Assembly (NCBI RefSeq): GCF_030227115.1
Contig: NZ_JASSUA010000002.1
Coordinates: 310,001-374,000 of the forward strand
DNA length: 64,000 nt
Origin: Marinobacter sp. SS13-12
Lineage (GTDB): Bacteria; Pseudomonadota; Gammaproteobacteria; Pseudomonadales; Oleiphilaceae
Direction: 5' to 3'
In this document: positions 20,358 through 29,957 of the stretch, in pieces
How the letters are laid out: each line of letters opens with the position of its first letter
Position numbering within the stretch: position 1 is the stretch's first letter
Translations under genes and position numbers: made by a program
Notes under the pieces: model-generated
The model's input: the letters and a program-made list of their open reading frames with translations, nothing else
Databases searched by the model: none
Told to the model about the DNA's origin: nothing

Positions 20358-22237
20358 TGGCATTGGCGGTCGTACTCTCGTTTCTGTTTCCCCTGGCGGG
20401 CACGCTGGTGCTGGCTTTTTCCGCTGGGCGTCTGAGCATGCGTGCCGCCTCGCTCATCGGGGTGGGCAGTGTCGGGTTGTCAGCGTTGGCGACGGCGTGG
20501 GCGGCGACGGCGCACTCCGGCGGCAGTGAGAGCGTGGCCCTTTGGAACTGGATCACGGTGGGGGCTTTCCAGCCCACCATCGGTCTGGCGGTGGATGGCC
20601 TGTCACTGGTAATGATGTCGGTGATTACCGGCGTGGGCTTCCTGATCCACCTGTTTGCCGCGTGGTACATGAGCAGGGAGGAAGGCGTTACCCGCTTCTA
20701 TGCCTGGATGAACCTGTTCGTATTCAGCATGTTGCTGCTGGTGCTGGGGGACAACCTGCTGCTGTTGTTCCTGGGCTGGGAAGGCGTTGGCTTGTGCAGC
20801 TACGGGCTTATCGGCCATTACTATCGCAGCCATGCCAACGGTCAGGCCGCTTTCAAGGCCTTTGTGGTGACCCGCATCGGCGATGTGTTTCTGGCCCTGG
20901 GGTTGTTCCTGATTTTCATGGAGCTGGGCACCCTCGATATCCGAACCGTGCTGGAAGTGGCACCGCAGGCCTGGGCACAGGGCAGTACCACCGCCAACCT
21001 GGCGGCGCTGCTGGTGCTTGGTGGCGCCCTCGGCAAGTCGGCCCAGGTGCCACTCCACACCTGGCTGCCGGATGCCATGGCCGGCCCGACGCCAGTGTCG
21101 GCATTGATCCACGCTGCCACCATGGTTACCGCCGGTGTTTACCTCATTGCCCGTCTGCACGGGCTGTTCCTGCTTGCGCCTGACGTCCTGCTGCTGGTGG
21201 GCGTGATTGGCGCGGTCTCACTGCTGTTGGCGGCGTTCGCGGCCCTCGCCCAGACCGATATCAAGCGGGTACTGGCCTATTCCACCATGAGCCAGATCGG
21301 CTACATGTTCCTGGCGCTGGGGGTAGGGGCTTTCGAAGCCGCCATTTTCCATCTGGTGACACACGCTTTCTTCAAGGCCCTGCTGTTCCTCTCCGCCGGC
21401 GCGGTGATTGTCAGTTGCCACCATGAGCAGGACATGCGCCGCCTGGGTGGGCTCTGGCGCAAATTGCCGGTCGCCTATGCTGGCTTCATTGTCGGCGGCG
21501 CCGCGCTGGTGGCGCTGCCCCTGGTCACCGCTGGTTTCTACAGCAAGGACGAGATTCTGTGGCAGGCCATGGCCGCGGACCAGACCGGCCTTCTGCTGGC
21601 AGGTCTGCTGGGCGCCGTGCTGACCGGCCTCTATACCGTCCGGTTGATCCTGGGTACGTTTCATGGCGAGCCCGGCCATGGCGAACCGACCAGTGACCAC
21701 GTCCGCCATCCCGAGCCGGGCACCAATCCGGTCACCCATCACCTGCCACTGGTCGTGCTGGGGATCTGCTCCACCGTTATCGGGGCGTGGCTCTATCCAG
21801 GGCTGGGCGAGCTGTTTCCCGCATCGCCGGGAGAGACTGCCGACACCGGCCATACCCTCTTGCAGGTGCTGGCCATGGGTGCGGTCATCGCTGGCCTGCT
21901 GCTGGCGGCGTGGCTGTATCTGTGGCAGCGCAGCTGGCTTGAGGAGACGGTACGCCAGGGCTTCGGTCGCGGTCTCTGGAGACTCTGGCACAACGCCTGG
22001 GGTTTTGATGCGCTGTTCGACCGGATTCTGGTAAGGCCCTGGCAGTTGATGGTGAAATACCTGCGGGTCGATCTGGTGAATCTGATGATGAACCTGCCAG
22101 CGCTGGTGGCGCGGGCCCTGAACGCCGGCCTGGTGCGCATCCAGAATGGCCGGGTACGCAGCTATGCCCTGGTGATGGTGTTCGGCGCCACGGTGATCCT
22201 GTTGACGCTGGCCCTGGTGCCGGGAGGGGCCGCATGA
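20354..22237 (+). CDS. nuoL: NADH-quinone oxidoreductase subunit L
   Basis: 627 residues. Largest antiporter-like subunit, with the helix-5 glutamate in [16 protein letters not shown], the broken-helix lysine in [29 protein letters not shown], and a long lateral C-terminal helix after residue 520 or so. It pumps protons at the distal end of the membrane arm. Overlaps nuoK and nuoM by four bases. Confidence 0.97.
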   Translation: MMALAVVLSFLFPLAGTLVLAFSAGRLSMRAASLIGVGSVGLSALATAWAATAHSGGSESVALWNWITVGAFQPTIGLAVDGLSLVMMSVITGVGFLIHLFAAWYMSREEGVTRFYAWMNLFVFSMLLLVLGDNLLLLFLGWEGVGLCSYGLIGHYYRSHANGQAAFKAFVVTRIGDVFLALGLFLIFMELGTLDIRTVLEVAPQAWAQGSTTANLAALLVLGGALGKSAQVPLHTWLPDAMAGPTPVSALIHAATMVTAGVYLIARLHGLFLLAPDVLLLVGVIGAVSLLLAAFAALAQTDIKRVLAYSTMSQIGYMFLALGVGAFEAAIFHLVTHAFFKALLFLSAGAVIVSCHHEQDMRRLGGLWRKLPVAYAGFIVGGAALVALPLVTAGFYSKDEILWQAMAADQTGLLLAGLLGAVLTGLYTVRLILGTFHGEPGHGEPTSDHVRHPEPGTNPVTHHLPLVVLGICSTVIGAWLYPGLGELFPASPGETADTGHTLLQVLAMGAVIAGLLLAAWLYLWQRSWLEETVRQGFGRGLWRLWHNAWGFDALFDRILVRPWQLMVKYLRVDLVNLMMNLPALVARALNAGLVRIQNGRVRSYALVMVFGATVILLTLALVPGGAA

Positions 22238-23766
22238 TTCTGGTGTGGCTGATTCTGATTCCGTTTATTGGCGGCCTGTTGTGCTGGCAGGCCGAACGCT
22301 GGAGTCACCAGGCGCCTCGCTGGATTGCCCTGGGCACCATGCTGTTCGTGCTGGTGATCAGCGTGGTGGTATGGCTGAGTGGCGACTTCACTCTGGCAGG
22401 TGATGGCGGCAGGCAATGGCTTCTGGAATGGCGGGCACCGTGGATTCCCCGGTTCGGCATCGAGATTCACCTTGCCATGGACGGACTGTCGCTGGTCCTT
22501 GTGGCGTTGACCGGCTTTCTCGGCTTGCTGGCGGTGCTCTGTTCCTGGCAGGAAATTGCCGACCGGGTGGGCTTCTTCCACCTGAACCTGCTGTTCATCC
22601 TTGGCGGCGTAGTGGGTGTGTTCCTGGCCCTGGACCTGTTCCTGTTTTTCCTGTTCTGGGAAATGATGCTGGTGCCCATGTATTTCCTGATCGCTCTTTG
22701 GGGGCACAGCGGTTCGGCAGGGCAGACACGAATCCGCGCCGCCACCCGCTTCTTCATCTACACCCAGGCCAGCGGCCTGTTGATGCTGGTGTCGATTATT
22801 GCGCTGGTGTTCGTGCACTACTCAAACTCCGGGGAGTTGTCATTCAGCTACGACACCCTGCGGGGGACCGATGTGCCAGAGCCGCTGGCCTTCTGGTTGA
22901 TGCTCGGATTCTTCATCGCCTTTGCGGTCAAGCTGCCGGTGGTACCCTTCCACGGCTGGCTGCCGGATGCCCATGCCCAGGCGCCGACCGCCGGCAGTGT
23001 TGACCTGGCGGGCATTCTGCTGAAGACCGCCGCCTACGGCATACTTCGGTTTGCGCTGCCGCTGTTCCCGGAACAGTCCCAGGCTTTCGCTCCGGTGGCG
23101 ATGGCCCTGGGGCTGGTCGGCATTGTCTATGGCGCAGTGCTGGCCTGTGGGCAGCAGGACATCAAGCGATTGATTGCGTACACCAGTGTTTCCCATATGG
23201 GCTTTGTGCTGATTGCGCTCTATTCCGGATCGGAACTGGCGATCCAGGGCGCCATTGTGCTGATGGTCGCTCACGCCTTCTCGACCGCTGCCCTGTTCAT
23301 CCTCAGTGGCCAACTTTACGAGCGCATTCATAGCCGGGACATGCGCATCATGGGTGGACTCTGGGGGCGCATACCGGTGTTGCCCGGGTTTACCCTGTGC
23401 TTTGTGGCGGCCTCCCTGGGAATGCCCGCCACTGCCAACTTCGTAGGGGAGTTCATGATCCTGTTCGGGACCTTCCCTGGTGCACCGGTGGTGGTGGTTA
23501 TCGCCAGCATAGGGCTGGTGCTGGCGGCCATCTATTCCCTGCTCCTGATGCAGCGGGTGCACTTTGGCCCTGAATACCGTTCGGGCCCACTCGCCGGGCC
23601 TGATGCCCGGGAGTACGGCATCATGCTGGTGCTGCTGGTGCTCACGCTGGCAGTGGGGCTCTATCCGCAACCCCTGCTGGATACCACCGCTGACGTGGCC
23701 GCACCGGTAGCCGAACTGTTCACTGGCAGTGTGGACCTGGCACTCCGGGCAGGGGAGGTAAACTGA
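22234..23766 (+). CDS. nuoM: NADH-quinone oxidoreductase subunit M
   Basis: 510 residues, fourteen helices. The conserved glutamate is in FLFWEMMLVPMYFLI. KLPVVPFHGWLPDAHAQAPTAGS carries the broken helix with the pump lysine, and YTSVSHMGFVLI follows. Antiporter-like proton pump between NuoL and NuoN. The stop TGA overlaps the nuoN ATG. Confidence 0.97.
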   Translation: MILVWLILIPFIGGLLCWQAERWSHQAPRWIALGTMLFVLVISVVVWLSGDFTLAGDGGRQWLLEWRAPWIPRFGIEIHLAMDGLSLVLVALTGFLGLLAVLCSWQEIADRVGFFHLNLLFILGGVVGVFLALDLFLFFLFWEMMLVPMYFLIALWGHSGSAGQTRIRAATRFFIYTQASGLLMLVSIIALVFVHYSNSGELSFSYDTLRGTDVPEPLAFWLMLGFFIAFAVKLPVVPFHGWLPDAHAQAPTAGSVDLAGILLKTAAYGILRFALPLFPEQSQAFAPVAMALGLVGIVYGAVLACGQQDIKRLIAYTSVSHMGFVLIALYSGSELAIQGAIVLMVAHAFSTAALFILSGQLYERIHSRDMRIMGGLWGRIPVLPGFTLCFVAASLGMPATANFVGEFMILFGTFPGAPVVVVIASIGLVLAAIYSLLLMQRVHFGPEYRSGPLAGPDAREYGIMLVLLVLTLAVGLYPQPLLDTTADVAAPVAELFTGSVDLALRAGEVN

Positions 23767-25205
23767 TGCTGACCCTGGCAAATCTGATCGCCATTCTTCC
23801 GCTGATCATCGTTGCCGCTACCGCGATCCTGGTGATGCTGGGTATTACCTGGCAACGGCACCACGCTGGAACGGCAATGGTGTCTACGGCAGGGCTGATA
23901 CTGGCCCTGGTAAGCGTGCCGCTGGCCTCAGCGGCGCCCTCGTCACCGCCGCTGATGACCATGGACGGACTGGCCATAATGGGCAGTGTTCTGGTGCTGA
24001 TTTGCGCTCTGGTGACGGTGGCCCTGAGCCACCATTATCTGACCGGTTTTATCGGCTCACGGGAGGAGTTTTACCTGTTACTGCTGTGTGCCGTCACGGG
24101 AGCCCTGGGTCTGGTGGCCAGCAACCACCTGGCTACCCTGTTCATCAGCCTGGAACTGCTTTCGATGCCGCTTTACGGAATGCTTGCCTATAGCTTCCGG
24201 GCGGAACGGTCGCTGGAGGCAGGCATCAAGTACCTGATTCTCTCTGCTGCCGCCACTGCCTTCCTGCTGTTCGGTATGGCGCTGATCTATGCCCGCACCG
24301 GTCGCCTTGACCTGACCGGCCTGGTATCGGGGCTGGTCACCAGCGCGGATGTCTGGAGCCTGGCCGGGGCGGTGCTGATGCTGGTTGGTCTGGGCTTCAA
24401 GCTCTCCGTGGTGCCTTTCCATCTCTGGACCCCGGACGTTTACCAGGGCGGACCCGCCCCGGCCACGATTTTCCTGGCCACGGTCAGTAAACTGGCGGTG
24501 TTCGTGGTGCTGGTGCGTTTGATGGTGACCGCACCCATCTTTGACAGTGACTGGCTACGGGGCCTGATTACAGTGCTGGCTTTGCTGACCATGCTGGGCG
24601 GCAACCTGCTGGCGTTGTTCCAGCAGAATCTCAAGCGCCTGCTGGGGTACTCATCCATTGCCCACTTCGGGTACCTGATGGTGGCGATCGTCGTGGGGGG
24701 CGCGCTTGCCGTAGAATCCGTTGGGGTCTACCTTGTAACCTATCTGGTCGCCACCCTGGCGGCCTTCGGTGTGGTCACCCAACTGTCCAGTCCTTTCGGG
24801 GGTGAAGACGCGGCCGGGCTGCACCACTATCGTGGACTGTTCTGGCGCCGGCCCTGGCTGGCGGCGGTGATGACGGTGAGCTTCCTGTCCCTGGCGGGTA
24901 TCCCGCTCACCGCCGGCTTTATCGGCAAGTTTTACGTACTGGCCCTGGGTGTTTCCGATAGCCGCTGGTGGCTGGTGGGCGGTATCGTGGCAGGCAGCGC
25001 CATTGGCCTGTTCTATTACCTGCGGGTAATGGTCACACTGTACCTGCCGGAACCCGGCATGCGCCGGAGGGACGCCACCAGTGACTGGGGCAATCGGATC
25101 GGCGGGCTGACGCTGCTGATCGTTGCGGTGCTGATTCTGGTTCTCGGGGTGTACCCAACGCCCATGATTCAGTGGTTAACAGGACTATCTATTGGAGTCA
25201 GTTGA
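23766..25205 (+). CDS. nuoN: NADH-quinone oxidoreductase subunit N
   Basis: 479 residues. The membrane glutamate is in LFISLELLSMPLYGMLAY, the lysine in GLGFKLSVVPFHLWTPDVYQGGPAP, and YSSIAHFGYLM follows. Last structural complex I gene. Its 3' end overlaps the start region of a small ORF of unknown function, so the operon continues at least one gene further. Confidence 0.97.
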   Translation: MLTLANLIAILPLIIVAATAILVMLGITWQRHHAGTAMVSTAGLILALVSVPLASAAPSSPPLMTMDGLAIMGSVLVLICALVTVALSHHYLTGFIGSREEFYLLLLCAVTGALGLVASNHLATLFISLELLSMPLYGMLAYSFRAERSLEAGIKYLILSAAATAFLLFGMALIYARTGRLDLTGLVSGLVTSADVWSLAGAVLMLVGLGFKLSVVPFHLWTPDVYQGGPAPATIFLATVSKLAVFVVLVRLMVTAPIFDSDWLRGLITVLALLTMLGGNLLALFQQNLKRLLGYSSIAHFGYLMVAIVVGGALAVESVGVYLVTYLVATLAAFGVVTQLSSPFGGEDAAGLHHYRGLFWRRPWLAAVMTVSFLSLAGIPLTAGFIGKFYVLALGVSDSRWWLVGGIVAGSAIGLFYYLRVMVTLYLPEPGMRRRDATSDWGNRIGGLTLLIVAVLILVLGVYPTPMIQWLTGLSIGVS

Positions 25206-25206
25206 A

Positions 25207-25437
25207 TTGACAGTGACACCCCAGGAGCTTGATGCCCTGCTGGAAACCATCCCGGATGCGCGCGATGGTCTGACCCGCACCGAGCGCATCATTCTGTATG
25301 TCTTGCAGGAAACCCAGCGTGAACTGAATGGGCGCAATGTGCCGACGGTGATGCTTTATGGCCGGGTGGTGGAATACGTTAATATCAGTGAGCAGGAGCT
25401 TCACGTGTACCTGGACAGGTTGGGTGTGCAAGGGTAA
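25207..25437 (+). CDS. Small protein coupled to the end of the nuo operon
   Basis: About 76 residues, unrecognised. The frame is open from 25192 (TTG), inside nuoN. GGAG at 25194-25197 points to TTG 25207 or GTG 25213 as the real start, so it would begin within 10 bases of the nuoN stop. The protein is hydrophilic and acidic, with TPQELDALLETIPDARDGLTRTERIILYVLQETQRELNG forming probable helices and no cysteine or membrane segment. The position suggests co-translation with nuoN and perhaps a role in complex I assembly or regulation, but nothing in the sequence proves that. Confidence 0.65.
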   Translation: MTVTPQELDALLETIPDARDGLTRTERIILYVLQETQRELNGRNVPTVMLYGRVVEYVNISEQELHVYLDRLGVQG

Positions 25438-25468
25438 CGGTGGTCGGTGTAAAAGCGGGATCTAGGCA

Positions 25469-25942
25469 ATGGAGGAGTTTTTAGTGGGCGGCGAACTGAT
25501 TGTGGTATCAGTGACAGCGCTGGTGGTTGGTCTGGTTGTCGTCTTCCATTTTGAGGTCACTCAGCTGCTGAACCGTTTTCGCCCCAGTCAGAAACTCTCG
25601 TCACCAAGGACCTTCCGCAACCGGCCGATCATACTCGCAAACATGTTTGTGCTGCTGATCGCCCATGTGGTGGAAATCTGGCTATTTGGTGTGGCCTTCT
25701 GGTACCTGCTGGATCAGGATGGCCTGGGTGCCATTGATGGCTACGCCCACCTCAGCTTGCTGGATAGTGTTTATTTCTCGGCGGCCACATACACCACGGT
25801 GGGATGGGGAGACCTGGCGGCAACCGGCCATGTCCGGTTTCTGGCCGGCACAGAGGCCCTGGTGGGATTCATGATGATTACCTGGTCGGCATCCTTCAGC
25901 TATCTGGTCATGGCCCGCGCCTGGGGCGATGGCAATCGATGA
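25469..25942 (+). CDS. Two-helix potassium channel family protein
   Basis: 157 residues. Membrane segments are near residues 7-27 and 50-75, then a pore loop TYTTVGWGDLAATG and a last helix (about 125-150). The selectivity filter reads TVGWGD instead of the usual TVGYGD, a substitution known in some bacterial relatives of the Ion_trans_2 family. No RCK/TrkA-N domain, so it is a bare pore. It begins 31 bases after the small nuo-linked gene and could be read from the nuo transcript, although GGAG is not strongly placed. Confidence 0.8.
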   Translation: MEEFLVGGELIVVSVTALVVGLVVVFHFEVTQLLNRFRPSQKLSSPRTFRNRPIILANMFVLLIAHVVEIWLFGVAFWYLLDQDGLGAIDGYAHLSLLDSVYFSAATYTTVGWGDLAATGHVRFLAGTEALVGFMMITWSASFSYLVMARAWGDGNR

Positions 25943-25948
25943 TCATAA

Positions 25949-26785
25949 TCAATGGCGAACCGGTGCTTCGACGGGCGTCAAGGTCACTGGGTCTAACCTG
26001 TAGAACCCGCGTAATACCTCGTATACCTCTGGTTGCTCCGCTTTGAGATGGTCGGGCTGCTGGAAGAAGGCTTCTGTCAGCACGGCAAAGAACTCGGCGG
26101 GCTCCGTAGCGCCGTAAGGGTCCAGCCAGGGCTTCCGGTGGTGATGGAGCGAGTGCCGCAGATTTTCATAGGCCCGGGTCATGGTTTCCTGCCAGTGTCT
26201 GGCCTGCTTGCCGCTCAGAGGAGGCGCGCCGTCGGCAGTGCCATCCAGGTAATCCAGCTGATGGGCAAATTCGTGGAGGATGACATTATGCTGCCCGGCA
26301 GGATTGACCGCACCTTCCTCACATTGGGCCCATGCCAGCACCACCTGGCCGTGGCTTGAGGCTTCGCCGGAGCGTATCTGGTTGCTCTCGCTGACCACGA
26401 TCCCGTCGCTCTCGATTTCCCTGACATGATAGGCGTCCGGATACACCAGAATGCTGCTTACCTCGTCGAAATCGGAGAAGCTGCGGGCAACGATTAACAG
26501 GCAGGCATGCCCTGCAATGGTAAGGCGCACATTGTCGTCCACTTCAAACCCATCGCAGCCATAAAAGGATTTTTCCGCCAGGAAAAGCTGTATGTGCTGC
26601 TCAAGCTGCCGTCTCAGTTCCGGAGGTAGCCTGTCATAGACGGGCACCCGGGACTGGAGTATTTCCCGCCAATAGGTCGGGAAGGGCTGTTGCAGCTGCC
26701 GTTCCCGCCGCCAGCCCCGGTAGAAAAACAGGTAGAAAACCGAAAACCCTATAACAGCCAGCATGCAGAGGGTGTAGATCAGCAT
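25949..26785 (-). CDS. mtfA: MtfA-family zinc peptidase
   Basis: 278 residues. The zinc signature HEFAHQLDYLDG (HExxH) is at about two thirds of the chain, and downstream EFFAVLTEAFFQQP supplies the third ligand region, as in Mlc titration factor A. Unlike E. coli MtfA, this copy starts with a membrane anchor (about 2-22), so the enzyme is probably tethered to the inner membrane. The ATG at 26785 was chosen over 26890 because GGAG lies seven bases upstream and the anchor begins there. Convergent with the channel gene, six bases apart. Its target in this organism is unknown. Confidence 0.88.
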   Translation of the reverse strand: MLIYTLCMLAVIGFSVFYLFFYRGWRRERQLQQPFPTYWREILQSRVPVYDRLPPELRRQLEQHIQLFLAEKSFYGCDGFEVDDNVRLTIAGHACLLIVARSFSDFDEVSSILVYPDAYHVREIESDGIVVSESNQIRSGEASSHGQVVLAWAQCEEGAVNPAGQHNVILHEFAHQLDYLDGTADGAPPLSGKQARHWQETMTRAYENLRHSLHHHRKPWLDPYGATEPAEFFAVLTEAFFQQPDHLKAEQPEVYEVLRGFYRLDPVTLTPVEAPVRH

Positions 26786-26988
26786 TGGTGGGGCTCCGGC
26801 TCCGGATACTGTTGGTGGGCTGACAGTGTAATTGGTATCCACAGCCGTCACCAGGCTCCGCATTGCCACTAGCCGCAGGCCGCCCAACACCCGTGCAAAG
26901 CTGTCGGTTTGAAAGTGAGCAGGTTTGCGATGCTATGCTTAGGACGGATTGGAGTCGTCTATCAACCAAAACGTCTTTAAGGCAAACC

Positions 26989-27447
26989 ATGGAAACTGAA
27001 ATCGCGCCTTTGGATATGCTCCTGCGACTAGTTGTTGCCGCTGGTCTGGCCCTGTTTTTGGGTCTTGAGCGGGAATTCCGCGGTAAGCCCGCCGGACTGC
27101 GTTCGCATATGCTCGTTTCGCTGGGTTCGGCAACCTTCATAATTATCGGTATGAGCGTCCTTTTCGCCACTGCACAGGGGGACCCATCTGCCCGCATAGA
27201 CCCTACCCGGGTGGTCCAGGGTGTGGTTGGCGGTATCGGTTTTCTCGGTGCCGGAAGTATTATTCGCAGTGGTGGGCAGATCCAGGGTATTACCACGGGC
27301 GCCTCGATCTGGCTTGCAGGAGCCATCGGAGTTGCTGCCGGTATCAACAACTTCTACCTGGCGGGAATGGTGACGTTCATTGCGCTGGTGATCATGGTGG
27401 TACTTGGCCGTTTTGAACGGGAGTTGGTTTCCGAAGATAACCCGTGA
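26989..27447 (+). CDS. MgtC/SapB-family membrane protein
   Basis: 152 residues with four or five hydrophobic segments. Typical MgtC N-domain sequence: RLVVAAGLALFLGLEREFRGKPAGLRSHMLVSLGSA, followed by DPTRVVQGVVGGIGFLGAGSII and the GITTGASIWLAGAIG helix. The ACT-like C-domain of Salmonella MgtC is missing. The family is linked to Mg2+ limitation and acid stress, and this short form is of unknown function. The start at 26989 follows AAGG, and the upstream in-frame extension has no MgtC similarity. Divergent from mtfA. Confidence 0.88.
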   Translation: METEIAPLDMLLRLVVAAGLALFLGLEREFRGKPAGLRSHMLVSLGSATFIIIGMSVLFATAQGDPSARIDPTRVVQGVVGGIGFLGAGSIIRSGGQIQGITTGASIWLAGAIGVAAGINNFYLAGMVTFIALVIMVVLGRFERELVSEDNP

Positions 27448-27474
27448 ACTTTTAATACTGACCAGGAGGTTTCC

Positions 27475-28146
27475 ATGTCTGATACCAGAACTGTTGTTAT
27501 TACCGGTGCCAACCGTGGCATAGGTCTCGAGCTTGCCTGTCATTACGCCGGTGAGGGCTGTGATGTGATCGGAGTCTGCCGTGAAGCATCGGCAGAACTG
27601 AAGGAAGTGGCTGCCCGGCTCATTGAAGGGGTGGATGTAACTACCGACAGTGGCATCCAGACACTGATGGACGGGTTGAAGGGGCAATCGATCGATTTGC
27701 TGATCAACAATGCTGGCCTGCTGCAGGATGAAAAGCTGGGCAGTATCGACTTCGACTCCATCCGCACCCAGATGGAGATCAACGCCTACGCGCCACTTCG
27801 GGTAGCGGAGGCGCTGGTGTCGCAGATTCCTTCTGGAGGAAAGATTGCCAATATCACCAGCCGTATGGGTTCCATTGCGGATAACGATTCCGGTGGTCGC
27901 TATGGCTACCGCGCCTCCAAGGCGGCGTTGAATGCCTTTGGCAAGTCCCTCGCCATGGACCTGAAACCCAGGGGCATAGCCGTTGCCCAGCTTCATCCCG
28001 GTTATGTGCAGACCCGCATGGTGAACTTTGGTGGGCTGATCACTCCTGCGGAGTCCGCGAAGGGCCTTGCGGCGAGGATCGAGGGGTTAAACCTGGAAAA
28101 CACTGGCTCGTTCTGGCACAGCAATGGCGAGGAGTTGCCCTGGTAA
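27475..28146 (+). CDS. Short-chain dehydrogenase, C-factor-like
   Basis: 223 residues. The N-terminal TGANRGIGLELACHY is the TGxxxGxG dinucleotide motif, LINNAGLL is the NNAG motif, and the catalytic Tyr/Lys are in YRASKAAL, with the serine in ITSRMGS. It resembles the CsgA/C-factor branch of classical SDRs. CCAGGAGG precedes the ATG. It follows the MgtC gene by 27 bases and may share its transcript. Substrate unknown. Confidence 0.9.
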   Translation: MSDTRTVVITGANRGIGLELACHYAGEGCDVIGVCREASAELKEVAARLIEGVDVTTDSGIQTLMDGLKGQSIDLLINNAGLLQDEKLGSIDFDSIRTQMEINAYAPLRVAEALVSQIPSGGKIANITSRMGSIADNDSGGRYGYRASKAALNAFGKSLAMDLKPRGIAVAQLHPGYVQTRMVNFGGLITPAESAKGLAARIEGLNLENTGSFWHSNGEELPW

Positions 28147-28245
28147 CGGAGGTTTCTCCACAGGGGAAAAAGGAAATTCATTTACAAGCATCCGATCTAA
28201 TACTAAGGTCTTAGATGTGTGCTTGAGTTATTGGAGGGTGGTCTG

Positions 28246-28440
28246 ATGAGCAAAGCGCTGAATGGACATTTCACTTCCAAGGAACAGGCCCGTAACGTCA
28301 AGGATGATTTGATTGCCATGGGCTTGCCCCAGGAAAATATTTATATTGAAGTTGATGAGCAGGTGATCAGAGTTATGATTCCCTCAGAGGAGCGACGGGA
28401 AATTGAAGAGATATTTGATCGCCATCGTGTAACTTATTAG
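28246..28440 (+). CDS. Small beta-alpha protein of unknown function (64 aa)
   Basis: 64 residues, soluble, acidic. It begins NGHFTSKEQARNVKDDLIAMGLPQENIYIEV and continues with VIRVMIPSEERREIEEIFDRHRV, that is two strand-helix units. It looks like a minimal soluble form of the layout in the membrane protein at 60647 and in other stress-protein-like families where a short helix follows a strand. The ATG at 28246 is preceded by TTGGAGGG. A short palindrome CTAAGGTCTTAG (28203-28214) lies upstream. Followed by a hairpin. Function not known. Confidence 0.7.
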   Translation: MSKALNGHFTSKEQARNVKDDLIAMGLPQENIYIEVDEQVIRVMIPSEERREIEEIFDRHRVTY

Positions 28441-28445
28441 TCATT

Positions 28446-28478
28446 GACGGTCACGCGGCCATAGGCAGTGTGACCGTC
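28446..28478. terminator. Bidirectional hairpin between convergent genes
   Basis: GACGGTCAC (28446-28454) and GTGACCGTC (28470-28478) form a perfect 9-bp stem between the small protein gene and the haloperoxidase-like gene. No T-tract follows on either side, so its strength as a terminator is uncertain. Confidence 0.45.
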
Positions 28479-28493
28479 GGTGCCCCTCGTTGG

Positions 28494-29957
28494 CTATTCA
28501 CCTTTCAATTTAGCGTCCAGAAACTTATAGGCATAGCCTGCTACGCGATTACCTATTTTCTCCCCCGCTGGAAGAGACGACAGGAAATGCACGCCTGACC
28601 AGAAGCGGCTCATTGAGCAGTTCTGCTCGAAGTCACTCCAGGTCGGGAAAACCAGCTCCAGGTCTTCGGCTGGCGTAAATCCCGGTTCAATTCGCGAGCT
28701 GCCTTGTGGCACGGGTACCACATAACCGAGCTGGTCTGAACCAAGGAATAGCCGGCTGGCTTCAGCGTGGGCAGCGCAGAAGCTGGCAGAGGCGGAGGGG
28801 TATTCCGGATGATCCGCCACGGGCAGGTAACTGGTCCATTCCGAACCCTTAAGATCGTAAACAGTCCCTTGCCCCGGGCCGCCCCATGCGGTGACCAGTT
28901 CTTCACCGTAGATATAGCGAATGGCGCTGAATGGCCGAACCGCGTCAAAGCGCTCCTTTTCCTGCCAGATGGCGATGGCTGTATCAAAAGCGGCCATATT
29001 GGTCAGAAAGTCATACTGAATGAATTCGGCCAGTGACAGCTGCTGGCTGAAAGCGGCGAAAACGGCCGAGAACCCCAGGCTGTTTATCTTGTTGTCGAAC
29101 AGTTCCGCCTTGGCTTTTTGCTCGTCCGTCATGCTGGCTGATGCCTGAATGACTTCATCCGCCTGCTGCCGGTAAGCGCCATAATTGCGAACGTTGCTTT
29201 TAACCGGCGGTCTGGCGCGGAAACGCTTGGGGTTATGGTACGAGTAGGGCTCGGTAAGTCTCATTTGCGGGGTGACGAACTGCTGAATCTTGAACAGGCC
29301 GTTGCTGCCTGTCATCGCTGGCTGCCAGCGAGAGGGATCACTGAGTTCGTAGGCAGTATTAACCGGGGCGTAGCCGGTATAGTCGGCATAAGGCGCGCGG
29401 TGATAGGTTCTGTCTCCTTCGTTGCCCAACTGGTTCATGCCGTCGTTTTCCCGGGCAGCCACCAGTGCCAAGCCTGCGGAGTTACCGATTCCCGCGGGTT
29501 CGGTCAAGTCTGTTGAGGTGTTCTCCGGGTCCAGCCCTACTGACTCCAGCATGGCGCGCCAGTCGCTGTTTCTGTGGGGGAAGAGGCTGTTAAGCGCATG
29601 GTATGAGGCATACAGCAGCGCGATATTGAGGTTTGTATTGTCTTCGCTTTCATTGGCCGGCCTTCGACCCAGGTTTGAATAGACGCCAACAGCCGTTGGA
29701 TGGTAGGGAGCAACCGCGTCGAACCAGCTGTTGGTGATCACGGTGGTTGCCCGCAGTACCAGCGTGGCGTCACTCGCGGTGGGTGAAACTTCGAAGATCG
29801 CCGGAATGGCGAAAGGGATGACCACTTCAATGGCGGCGTTACCGTTTGCCAGGTCGTGATGTTCGTTGGCCTTGGCGGGTATTATCACCATACACAGTAT
29901 GAGTGACAGGGTCAGAATCCGGGGGTGCAGTGAATGGAACAGTTCAGGCTTGCTCAT
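28494..29957 (-). CDS. Vanadium-dependent haloperoxidase-like secreted protein
   Basis: 487 residues with a signal peptide (cleavage near KAN, about 30). The vanadium/PAP2 active site is recognisable: K-x6-RP at 334-342 and SR-x5-H at 450-457, whose His457 would bind vanadate. The middle motif, normally PSGH, reads PSAS (387-390), so the general acid-base histidine is missing. It is otherwise a typical bacterial family member of normal length. It could be an altered haloperoxidase, a phosphatase-like relative or a catalytically poor enzyme. Divergent from the csp region, with GGAGGAAAAC before the start. Periplasmic or exported. Confidence 0.8.
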   Translation of the reverse strand: MSKPELFHSLHPRILTLSLILCMVIIPAKANEHHDLANGNAAIEVVIPFAIPAIFEVSPTASDATLVLRATTVITNSWFDAVAPYHPTAVGVYSNLGRRPANESEDNTNLNIALLYASYHALNSLFPHRNSDWRAMLESVGLDPENTSTDLTEPAGIGNSAGLALVAARENDGMNQLGNEGDRTYHRAPYADYTGYAPVNTAYELSDPSRWQPAMTGSNGLFKIQQFVTPQMRLTEPYSYHNPKRFRARPPVKSNVRNYGAYRQQADEVIQASASMTDEQKAKAELFDNKINSLGFSAVFAAFSQQLSLAEFIQYDFLTNMAAFDTAIAIWQEKERFDAVRPFSAIRYIYGEELVTAWGGPGQGTVYDLKGSEWTSYLPVADHPEYPSASASFCAAHAEASRLFLGSDQLGYVVPVPQGSSRIEPGFTPAEDLELVFPTWSDFEQNCSMSRFWSGVHFLSSLPAGEKIGNRVAGYAYKFLDAKLKGE

